Of a DNA stretch of 64,000 nt, positions 12,101-24,100 are shown piece by piece. The stretch spans positions 124,001 through 188,000 of the forward strand of contig JAFCMP010000457.1 in NCBI GenBank assembly GCA_017506865.1. The letters are read 5' to 3'. The notes below the pieces were generated by a model. It saw nothing but the letters and a program-made list of their open reading frames with translations, did not search any database and was not told the DNA's origin. The stretch's first letter is position 1. Each line of letters starts with the position of its first letter. The position numbers were made by a program, and so were the translations under genes. The DNA is from Tribonema minus (Eukaryota; Sar; Xanthophyceae; Tribonematales; Tribonemataceae).

Positions 12101-15100
12101 TGACCGTCCGCCGTGTGTCATGTCGCAGGCGCGGTTACAAGCCTTGCTATTCGACGCCGTGGCTCAGTTGGCGCAGACGCCATACATAGATACCCGGGAA
12201 GCCACGCTGTCCGCGCTGCACAACGTTCTTCAGGCAAGCCTCGCGTGCTGTGCTCATTATTTTCTCAGTCAGTGGCACTTAGGGCGTGCTACAGAGGGTA
12301 TGCTGTTAGATTGCCTGGTTCTCATGCTGGATCCCTCAGCGTTTCTGGGCATGTGGAGGTTACCATTGAGCCTGCCAAGCCTCTTGACCTCGACTTTGAT
12401 CTCACGACATATGCGGCAGATTTGGCTGCATGATGGGGTCAGGAGGGCCGGTGGGACGGCCGCACATTGCTGGTGCCTACGACAAACGACTTTCCAGAGC
12501 TCGATGCCATTATTCTTCCTGACTGCCCGGACTCAACCTCTCTTGGGTCACTTCACAATGTATCAGAGATAGACATGTTCAAGTTCATGAAGGGCGTGGA
12601 GAACATAGAAGTGAATTGCCCAAAGCTGACTAGCATCCTGGATGCTCTACCTCTCGCTGACAAGAACACCCTGTACTATGCGGTGTCGCCTGCTGTACTG
12701 AATGACTTCAAGCTCAGCGGCGTAGTCAGGGGCAACAAGGAAGAATGACCCACTCGTGCATTGATTCAGCGGCCATATTTCGGACGTGAGAGGTGACTCG
12801 TCGCAATGCATCGGCGACGGACAATCAGGGACAACATTGCGCTTTGGTGATCGCGCAGTCGTTCACTCATTAGGTTCGCCAGCAGGCTCTTTGAGTCGTG
12901 CGCGACGTGCAGCACGGCATCAGGCGGCACGCACGCGTGTTTCGGCCGCGCATGTTCGTGTGCATTGCACTGCGGTCAGCATCTCTGTTAATGCTCCCAT
13001 CGTTCATGTGCAGGAGCCGCTGCAGTGAAATTCTGCCACCTGCGCGTTTCATGCACGCATGTTCCCGACTGGGGTCGCTGAAACTGTGTGCTCTCAGTCG
13101 TGTGGCATGGTTGTGTTTCCATCATCAGCGGCACTCGTGAACGCGCTGTGATCATTGCCGCTGCGACTGTCTGCTCTCAGTCGTGCGGCCAGGTTGTGGA
13201 CAGGGCCTGGGGCAGCATCCTCTCGCTGCTCACCGCGGTTGCACAGGCAAGTCACCAGTTACACCATCCGGGGGCCGTATGTACCAGAGAGCTACTTCTG
13301 AAGCAATTTTCCTGAAAATTGCTGCCGTGCTCTGTGAAATTCATAAAGGTGGTGTGCGGTCGTACCTCTGGCCAGAGGTCTCTGCTGCGCTTATGGTGTG
13401 CAAAGGTTACACATACCTGGTTTTTTCCTGCTGTAGTGGCATTGCTCACTCATAACTATGTTTGGCAGTTGCACAGGCAAATAACCAGTTGCATCAGGAG
13501 TGTGGGGCCCCTACCACACTGCTGGTTTTGCCAAAATTCTGAGTCTACTCAATAAGTCACATGCAAGGTGCTGTGTGTAGACCGTTGCAATGTTCGCGCT
13601 GACTGTCGTTGAAAAACTGTATCCGTCTCTTTTATGTACGCAGCGAAATCACTGACTCACAACTACATGCGATAGCTGAATCATTCGTTGCTCACACGAT
13701 TTGCGGCATGCAAGCCGGACATCATCGTCTCACAGTTGATTGCTGCTTTTTTGCAGACTTGAATGGTTTGCCATCTCAGCAGCATGATGGTCTTGTCGAT
13801 GCATCTACACACACGCTGTGGTAGAGAGCTGCAGATTTTGTTGTTGCCACAGCTTGCCCTATGCCGATTGTGTGTCAGTTGTGCTCTGACCCTGTTGCTA
13901 ACGAAGCTCAGCCTGTGCCGCGCCGGATTTAGACTTGCATGTGAGGGTCAGCGCTGAGTTTTCTAAGGTTAGGGTTAGGGTTAGGTTTAGGGTTATGGTT
14001 AGGGTGCTGACGCACGGTACACCCACATGCGTGCTTCTCTACTCTGTAGGAAAACAGTTCAGCATGTTTCCTCAACGATGCGCGTCTCGTCATTTCCCTG
14101 ATAATTTCTGCAGTCAGCACTGAGGTTTCATGCTGGCCCGCATGTGCAACTTGCGTGCTTCTCTACTCTTAAGGAAAAGTTTCACCATGTACACCCACAT
14201 GCGTGCTTCTCTACTCTGTAGGAAAACAGTTCAGCATGTTTCCTCAACGATGCGCGTCTCGTCATTTCCCTGATAATTTCTGCAGTCAGCACTGAGGTTT
14301 CATGCTGGCCCGCATGTGCAACTTGCGTGCTTCTCTACTCTTAAGGAAAAGTTTCACCATGTTTTCTCAGCGATGCATGTCTCTCGTTACATCCCCAACA
14401 GTCTCTGCAGTTCAGCGCAGAGGGTTCATGCTGACCCACATTGTGCATCCACACGCATGCTTCTTCACTTTGTAGAAAAAGTTTCAGCATGTTTTCTCAG
14501 CGATGCATGTCTCGTTATTTCCCTCATAATCTCTGCAGTCAGCGCTGAGGTTTCATGCTGGCCCGCATGTGCAACTTCCGTGCTTCTCTACCCTTTTGGA
14601 AGAAGTCTCAGCATGTTTCTCAGCGATGCGCGTCTCATCAGCATAAATTCTCCCGATCATTTGTGCAGGGGTCCTGCAGCGGGGGCGCGGGCGCCGGGCA
14701 GCAGTGGGGGGGCTCCTGCCTTGCGCTGGCCTTCACCTCGCTCAAGCTCATTGTGGATGACTTCTTGGACAGGGTACCGCCGGTGGAGGTGCCGACGCTG
14801 GTGAGTCACCCGGCACTCTTGTCAACTTCAATATTTCATTCCTTTGTCTTTTGTAAAGTGGTGAACATTCTGGCTCATTGTGGACGACTTCTTCGACCGG
14901 GTACCGCCGGTGGAGGTGCCGACGCTGGTGAGTCATCCGGACCTGTTGTCAACTTCAATTCTTCGTTGCCCTTCTCTGTCTGTAAAATGCTGAATATTCT
15001 GGCTATACTGCAATGCTCTGGTGGCATCTTACGTCTGCGCGCAGAACTTTTGGCTCAGGCCCAACCCCGAGCGATCGCTCGCGCATAATTCATGGACTGG

Positions 15101-18100
15101 GAAGGGTTTCAAATTCCTGCCCGCTGCTGTCTGTGTTTGCGTACTTTGCGCGGTACACAGTCTGCTTTCATTCGCAGTTACATTGTGAAGCGGTGCGGTG
15201 CAGCGCCGCATCCGCGAGAGATCATCAGCAAGCGCGCGGAGCCTCGTACGCATTTCAATTGCGCGCTGTATAAATCAGGATGTGCAGAGCTTCGTTGCGC
15301 GCTGCTTGGGATAATCTGATGCAGCGTCTCCAAGCTGTGTGTAGATGCCAAACCCTCAGCAATACCCAGAGCCGAAGTTCGAGCTGCAAGCGCACATTGC
15401 TCATTGCTGCGGCCGCCTGCACCGCACCTGCTGACCCTAACCCTAAACGTAACCTGCGCAGGTGCGGTGCACGGGCACGTTCGCTGCGCAAGTGGAGAAC
15501 GTCAACCTGAGCCTCACTGCCGTCGGCATGCTGTGGACGGTGTCGGACGCCTTCACCAGCACCAACACAAGGCAAGTTGGAAAGTGCCGTTATTGTTGGT
15601 GCTTGGCAGGCCTGCGCCTCGCTTTGTTAAGGGCCTTGTGGAAGCGTTTCTCAGGCATGAACTGCAGTTTTTTTTGCTGACACCAAGTGTCCGTTGATGC
15701 TGTTTAAACTGCTCACTTGCCAGTGTAAGGCCTGCGATTGCAGTGAACGTCTGCGTGCGAATTGTCTCTGCGCAAGTAGTCTAATGGTGCCAGTGTCATT
15801 GGGCATGCGTGATCTGTCATGCACTGAGCACGGGTCCTTCCTGTCTGGAGAAGGCGTTCGTAGGAAAGGCGCCTGTTAAATGATATGTTCAACCTGCGGA
15901 GCCATGCTGCCATGAAAGCGCCTGCAGCTGCAGGCACATGAGCCCTGCTGCTTCATCATTCTGCGTGTTCTGCTTGCCCAAGTCTTGAGCTGGCGTTAAG
16001 CGCACATGGCATGCTGGCAGTGAGTGTGCGCTCTGCCGTGCGTACGCCACAACTGAGTGGAGAAAGATAATCCTGGGGGTACGCCATGAATGGCGCCATC
16101 ATTCAACCTTAAATATCCACTTTTGTCAACAGCACCAACGCGTGCCATGACTCTGCAAACTATCATCGCACATATTTGTAAACCCTCAGCAGTTGTACTT
16201 GTCGCCGCCGAGAGTTTATGATGTCTCTGCACATCTCTCTGCTCTCAAAAGGCACTCCCATCACATGCACTCGCAGCTTCCGAGCAACCCATTGTCTGCC
16301 CTGACATGAACAAATGCCCTGCAGGTTGAGTGCTAACTTTTATTGATCGAGCACTGCCACATGTCAATTCATGTGCAGGGTGGATATGTGGAGCGCCATG
16401 CTCACCGAGCTGAGCCACCTGGCCAAGGACCAGCGCCCTGAGGTAACGTCGAAAGTGGAAGCTACAAGTAATTTTCTAATAAACTTCAATTCACACAGCG
16501 CCGCGGCCCCCGCAAGGCCACAACAGATGCTATAACTAGTGTTCCTGGGGCCCTCAACTCAGCACGATGCACCGCGATAATCTGTCTCTGACGTTCAGTG
16601 AAGGACACTCCTGTGATACCGACAGTCACTCGCTATAGACCATGGCTTGCGCCCTCGCAAAGAAGCAGCGTGAGGGGAGAGCCCCGATCAGCGACTGGGC
16701 GGGCGCCAAGAGGCCACTGAATTTGCCGCATAACACGCACGCTGTGCAGCCCCCCCGCTGCCACGCATTGTTCTGATTGGTGCGCAACCGGCTGTTGAGC
16801 GCTGCTGCAGGTGCGCAACTGCGCCATCAACACGCTCTTCTCGGCGCTCATCGGCAACGGCAGCACGTTTTCGGACCAGCAGTGGCAGCAGTACCTGCTC
16901 GAGGTGAGACACGCCCACTCACGCCTGCTCTGAAGCGCTGTCGATGTTCATGTTGAAGTTGTCATGCTTTACAGTTTTCATCTCAGGCGCCCGTGTTGAA
17001 GGCGCGTGCGAGTGTACGGCTAATCAGTTCAGCACCACACCCCTTTTGTTCGCGCAACTATGCCGGGACCTCAGGGGTAGCTAATACTGCACTAAGGACG
17101 CACGTCGTTGAAGCGCAGAGCCGGCTGTGTCTGATGCCTGCCATTGGCGCCGCTTCGCATACATGTGATGTGTGATTAGGTCATGCGTTCCTGCGGTTGC
17201 CGCACTGCCGTGCTGTGTCTCTCGATCTGCTGCTGCGACAAGCGCGAGAGCAACAGCGCGAGCAGGGTTATGCCAGTGTGATGAAGTGATGAGCAAACAA
17301 CCAAATTTGGATGAGTCGTTTGATGCCCAAAGCGCCGGCAGCACGGACTGCATGTTGATTTCAAAACTCGTTCCGTTCAAGCGCATGCGCCGTTTTCGCG
17401 CGTGCCCTCAGGTCACCTTTCCCCTGCTGGGCGAGGTGCTGTGCTGCACGCGGGCGGCCTCGCATGACACCGGCGTGGCACCCGAACTCCGTAAGGTTAG
17501 AATTTAGTGGGACGCGATAGGGGTTGAGCTGCTCTGCCAGCACTGCTGCTTGCGCTGGTAGATGCGAGAGAGTGTGTGAAGTGCCCATTTCTTGAAGTAC
17601 ACGCAGGTACGCTTTGTGACGTGCTGCGCCGGCGTGCACCCCCAAGTCAGCAACTGCTTTCCAGATACTCGTGTGAGCACTGCCGTGCTTGGATGAGCGC
17701 TGCGACACTGGCCTGTGCACGCCTGCATACATACCGCATGCATGCATGCCCGGGTGCGCCTGCTGAGCGCTGATGCGAGGCTGGTCGACTCGTCCCGCTG
17801 CGCCCGTCAACGCGCATGCGAACGTTCTCACAGGGCCCGCAAGCTTATCATGCCGTGCCAGTACTGTTTTTTGCGTCGCGCGCATGCTGCCACACGTCAG
17901 CGCGTCTGCGGCGGCACCGTTGCCTCGCGTCGCATGCGCTTCTCCTCTGGCCATCGTTGTGCGTTTGCGTTCCCTTTCCTTTTTCTCAGTTTCAGCCTGA
18001 TTATTATTACTTGAAGTATTTGTTTTTTCCTGTCTTCCATTTTGTTCTTGTTTGCGTGGCAGGGCGTGCGCGCCGTTATGCACCACAGCCGCGACACGGA

Positions 18101-21100
18101 CCGCAAGCAGTGGAGCGAGACGAGCGTGCTGGCGATGCAGGTGCAGACTTCAATGTGAACTTCAAACCCCAGCCTCGACGCTAACTTTCAAAGTGAGCAC
18201 CTGACTGCTTGTAGGCCTACCTACCTTGACCCTGTGGAACGCTGACGCCGGCGGTACGGAAAGTTTCATGCTGCGGATGCTGGTACCTACGTTGCGGCTG
18301 CAGCGCTTCCCTTGCTTTCCGATGTTCTGCGGCCTTCTTCTCTTTGAGCGCACATGCTGCTTTGTGCCTTGTAACTTGCGACTCGGGACTTCTCAGTTTG
18401 TGCAGAGTCAAAGCCATGGCCACCTGCCTTCTGAGTCCTGACTCCATGCAACTGGACACTTGCGACTTATGACTTGTGACTCGTACGACGTGAGTTTGTC
18501 CCAAGGCATGTGCGTACTCATGCTGCCACGTCCATATGTACCCACTTGTGCGCGCCGCATGATGACAACTCATGAATCGTGACCCACGACATCCAGGCCA
18601 CGTGATCATGGCGACGTGCGGTTGTGACCCGCTTCAACTCATGACTCGTGAATCGCAACTCTTGACTCGCGCAGGGGCTGGGTAGGCTGATGCGCAGCTT
18701 TGCGCGCGTGCTAGGTGGGCGCCCGTGGTTCGTCGCCGTCGTCTGGCCGCAGACGCTGGCGGTTTTCAGGGACGCGTGCTTGCTGGGGGCGGCCGAGCAG
18801 GTATGTGTGGATACTAAAGCCATTCAGTCTTGTCCTTTTGATTCAAAACTCGTTTAGGGCGCAAAAACGCCCAGACGGTGTGAATGTCCAGCTTGCAACA
18901 AGACGTAACACGTGTCTAGTGAAACCTGAAAGCGCCTCAATGCGCATTGACGATCACTTCTGACATCGCCAACTGGTCATCTACTTCAAGAAGTACGTAG
19001 GTTAGGGGGCAAGCACTAGGGTTTGGCACGATGGTCTCGCGCGGCCCATCCGTCCCCTCGACTACTTCAGGTGCTTGAAGTGTGTACTTGCCTCGACAGC
19101 TGAGCCAGCGACGCTCACAATCACAACGCTCAGCTCAGCGTGGGCTGAGACGCACGCCCTAAGTGCCGGTCCCGCGGCCTTGGCTGGTGGCTGCTTGCAA
19201 GATTGCACAAAAGCAGGAGGCAGTTGCGTGTGATTTGCGCTGCGTGGGGGCCGGCGCGTGCTTGCCATGCCATGCCGCGGGCGCCTCTGCGCTCACGTGC
19301 AGCAGCACGCAGCCTCACATCAGCCCATGTTCATATGCCTGCCTGTACTGCCTGCGAACGCATGCGGTGAATTGCGCGCCTGCCACATGTGTTTCCCATT
19401 ACCCGCTTCTCAAGTGCTTCAGGGTGTGCCAGATTGCAGCGCACATTGCTTCTTGTCTGCAGCGCATACATGCCACATGCATGGTGGACCTCGTCACTGA
19501 CCAGACTTCTGCGCACCCTTCTTTTTCTGGCTGAACGCATGCAGGAAGTCGCACTCGCTGGTGTAGACGGCTTGTCGACGCTGGTGCAGCTGATGGGGCG
19601 CGACGGCCTGAGCGCTGCGCAGGTGTGATTAGGTTTAACACACTAGCGCTAGGGCTAGGGTTCGATCAAGTGCTAGGGCTAGGGGTTGGGGCGTGACGGC
19701 TGAGCGCTGCGCAGGTTTGACAACTAGGGTTAGCACACTGATGCTAAGGCTAGGGCAGGGTTTAACAGGCACACAGATGCTGCTTAGGGCTAGGGTTTTG
19801 AATGTCTGAAATGAGGGCAGGTGCAGCTGATGGGGCGCGACGGCCTGAGCTGCGCAGGTGTGACAACTAGGGTTAGCACACTGATGCTAGGGCCAGGGCT
19901 AGGGCTAGGATTTCAACAAGTGCTCTGGTCACGGCTTTAACCTTCAGAGTGAGGGTGGGGCGTGATGCCGAGGGTCCCTGACACAAATGCTAGGGCTAGG
20001 GCTAGGGCTAGGGCTAGGGTTTCAACAAGTGCTATGGCTGCGGCTTGAACCTCTAGAGTGAAGTTGGGGCGTGACGGCCTGAGTGCTGCGCAGGTGTGAT
20101 AACTAGGGTTAGCACAGCTGCCACTCGGGGCTAGAGCTCAAACCTCTGGAGTGAGGGCAGGCGACTACGAAAGTCAGCGCACATTTGGTCTTATAGGGCT
20201 GGGGCTTGGACCAGCGCGCTTTTGGCCGGCGCTCCGCACTTGGCCGGCGCTCCGCACACATTCGTAACGTCCGGGTCAGGGTTAGGTTTGTTCCAAGTCA
20301 AGTCCAACACCGCTCATCTGGCAGTCTAAAAGAGCTTTGCAGAAGCATCGAAACTTGCACAGCCTCGTATTATTTCTAAGAGTACTTCATCTTCCGAAGC
20401 CTGACGGCGCTCGCCGGGCCAACCGTCGCAGGCGCGCGTCAGCGCCGACATGTCGGTGGTGAACGGCGCGCTGCACCTATCACTGCCGGCATGATCACAA
20501 CTACTTCTGCATCTTCGATAGGTGCTCCATGTATGTCATGCTTTCCCACATTAATCACTCGTACAATGCTGACGGCGCAGGCCTGGCCGTCTCAATGATT
20601 CATCACTTGGAGTATGTGCATCATCATCTCCCGCCGCAGGTGCGCGTCAGCGCCGGCATGTCGGTGGTCAACGGCGCGCTGCAGCGGTCGCCTGCGGCGC
20701 CGCCACCGGAGCCCTTGCAGAGCGGCGACGGCGAGGGCTTTGAGGAGCAGCGCGAGGGCCTGTGGGCGCAGGCGTGGCGCGCGATGCGCGACGCCACCAG
20801 GTGACTCTCCCACCACGATGATCCAAATCACGAAGCAAAACTCTCGAGCGCGCAACAAAATAAAATGCTACTGCAGATGACGTTTTGAGCACCTGTGGCG
20901 CGCGATGCGCGACGCCACCAGGTAGGCGACTCTCCTACAGCAGGCGTAACCGCTATGTTCGCTGCAACAGCGTGGTGCGCTCGGAACGCAGCAGAGCCCT
21001 GGCAGCATTTTTGCAGTGCCGGGTTCAGGGCACCACAAGCTGGCGGGCAATGAGCGATGCCACCAGATGACATGTGTGTCAGGCGTGGCTGCTGTTGCTG

Positions 21101-24100
21101 CAGTAAGTGCAGCGGCGAATAGGCCTTGTGCACCCCCCATTGCATGAAGAAGCGCACAAGTGATAGCTCCAACAAACATTGCGCAGTGCCCCGACGACAC
21201 AGAACCTTGCCACTTACCTCGTGGAGCGCACGACGAGCCTGGCAAAGTTGCAGCGCGCTTGGCTCATTCGCGGTCAGGCGATGTGATCACACGGTCACTG
21301 AGACACATGAAGGCCGCACGAGCGTCACCTCTGACACCATGCCGTGTTCTTCTGCAACACTTGCAGTTTCGAATCGGACGAATTCGGGGAGGTGGCGGCG
21401 GCGTTTGCGCGCGCATACACGCAGGTCCACCGCTCCGGCGCCGCGGCCGAGTTTGCAGCCGCAAATGGCAGCAGCGCTCAGCACGATGGGTGAGCACTGC
21501 TGCGTGTGCGCGTCGCGCACGCGTGTGGAGCACTTGCATGCAGCGCACGTTTGCGTATGTAAGTATGTATGCCGTGCCTCGCGAGCAGCGCGTTGTTGCG
21601 CACCACTGGTCACGTGCGTGCATGCAGAGCACTGTCCTGCGTAGGTAGGGTCCGCGATGTATAGCGCCTTGGTGCCTCATGCTCCCCATTGGAGCCTGTC
21701 ACCACATGCGAATGGTTTGCGCGTACTGAGTGGACTGTGCCGTTTTGTGCGTGAGCCACCGCTGCTCTCTGCGTTGAGATACTTGACTTCTTGAATGCAT
21801 CTAGTTGTTGTAGGTAGGTGAGCGAGCACTGGGCTGCTGCTTCAGCTGCGGCCGTGAAGTTGCGGAGCTTGTGATCACACCAGAAGCGGCTGGCTGCTTG
21901 GCCGCAAGTGTGCGCCGAAGTGCATGTCGCGCGCACTGCGATGGTGCGCTCACACGTCATCGTCCATCGCGCACTCTGAAACGCTGTCCGCGTGCCGCAA
22001 GAAGCGACACGCCGCCACTACAAATTGAAGTTCTCGTTCAGTGACAGGGGGTCATGATCCTGTAAGCGTATTATTTCGACCTTGTGCTCAGCACCCTTGC
22101 AGCTCCGCTTCAAAGCGCATCACTCTTGCATGTGCTGCGCACCAAGGAGGCCCTTTATAAAGCATCATTAGTAAGCGCCCCTCTCCCCCTCCCCCCGCCT
22201 CTGGCGACAACCCAATTCTTTTTCGCAGCTCCGCCGCTGTGGAGCTGCTCGACGCGTTGGACTCGTTGATGGTGCCGCGGCGCGCGCAGCCGCTGCGCGA
22301 CGGGGATGGGCCTACAGCAGGGGGGCAGCTGCGGCGCACGGGAACGGGGGGACACACGGTATGCGTGTATACAACATGATTGCACAACGTCAAGGGTATT
22401 GGTACAATAGTACTTGTGATTCAAAGTTCAAAGCAGTAGCAAACGGCCGGAGCGGGGCAGCTGCGGCGAACGGGACGGGGAGACACACGGTATGCGTGTA
22501 TGCATGATCGCGCTGCTTTGAAGGTTGAACTTAGTACTTCTGAAGTAGCACTTTATGATTCACAGTTAAAAGCAATAGCAGGCGGCCGTAGCGGGGCAGC
22601 TGCAACGGGCGGCAGCGGGGGCACACGGTATGCGTGTATGCATGCAGGATTGCACAGCTTCAAAGTGTTACTTAGTACGTCACAAGTGAGAGTTCAAATC
22701 AGTAGTAAGTGGTCACAGCAGTGCCGCTGCGGCAGACGGGAACGGGGGGGCACACGGTGTACATGTTTTCAGTATTGCGCTACTTCAAAGTATGGAATAT
22801 AGTAGTACTTTACGATTCAAAGTTCAAAGCAATAGCAGGTGGCATAACGAGGCAGCTGCTGCGGACGGGAACGGGGGGACACACAGTGTGTATGCATGCG
22901 GGCTTGCACAGCTTCAAAGTATCACGGTTTGACCGTCTCGTGGCGCCTGTTGCTGTGCACTCTGCAAGTGTGCAGGCAAGTCATGCGTGTACACACGGCC
23001 TCGACATGCTTCAAAGCGCAGCAACACACACACGCAGGGTCGTGGATAATGTCATGTGTTGAAGTATACTTATGTGCTTCGGCAGTGGAAGTACTTTGGA
23101 GCACACGCAAATGCCTTGCTGCGTTCACTGCTCATCTCAACGGCGCTCCGCATGCATGTATTTGCAGCTGACAACGGCCCAGCGGCTGATACTGGAGTTC
23201 ATCAAGGACGAGGTCTGTGGCTGCTGGGACAGGGCCGTACGGCTGTTGGCCAACTACGCCTTTGGACCCGCGGGCGTGTCTGAGGCATGCGCACGCGAAG
23301 CGGCACAGGTCAGTGCTCCGGCCTGTATTAGAAGGTACTTGGGAGTGCACATTTGAAGGAGCAACCGCCGCAGCTGCTTTACAGTATTATTGAATGCCGC
23401 CAAGTACCAGCATTGATAATGCGGAACGCTGGGCGACCGTAAGGCTGAGGGCAAGCTGCGCCTGCTGCGCGTGTGCGTTTCGTCGTGCTGGCCTGCGCGA
23501 AGCGACCAGCTTTGCACTGTTGCTCCACTTCACAAACTTCTGCACAAACCTCATGTTTTCAGGCGTGTCCCCCCGACCCCCCTGCGTCACTCCTCGCTGA
23601 TCCCTCCAGTGTTGACATATTGATTTGAGGGCACCCTCCTACGGATGCGCTGTCGGCCACGCTCTCTCGGAGTCAGCAGCACTAAACCCCTACAAGAACT
23701 CAACCCCCCCCCCCCCCCCCCCCCTCTTCGCCTTCTTCTCCCTCATCTCTCAGGTGCTAATATCGCTGATGGGGGGGCGTGTCCCTGCAGAGGCCCGCGC
23801 GGCCGCTCTCCCGGGCCTGCTGACCCACATGTCGCGCCCCTGCGAGGCTTTGCTGAGACCAGAGATGGGGAGGGCGGCGTCAGTGCGTGCCGCCGGCCAG
23901 CCCATACAGGTGCAGCAACAGTTCTCACATAGGACCGATATGCTCTTCTGATGCTAAATCACCCACCCTGCAGTCAATGTTTTGACTCCAAACCACCACC
24001 TCAATTCCGAGGCACACGCTTTCTGGCCACCGAAGTGCGTCTTCTAAGGCTGGCCCACTTTGCTCCCCATCCTTGCTGCGTTCAGCTGCTGTCACAGTTC

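Noticed and set aside
14019-14660. Regular repeats that might suggest a CRISPR array
   Set aside because: Units are adjacent long tandem duplications without unique spacers, and the sequence is nuclear eukaryotic DNA.
14874-14927. Exon-tail copy considered as a separate coding exon
   Set aside because: No upstream acceptor in a usable position, and the family alignment continues directly at exon 15462.
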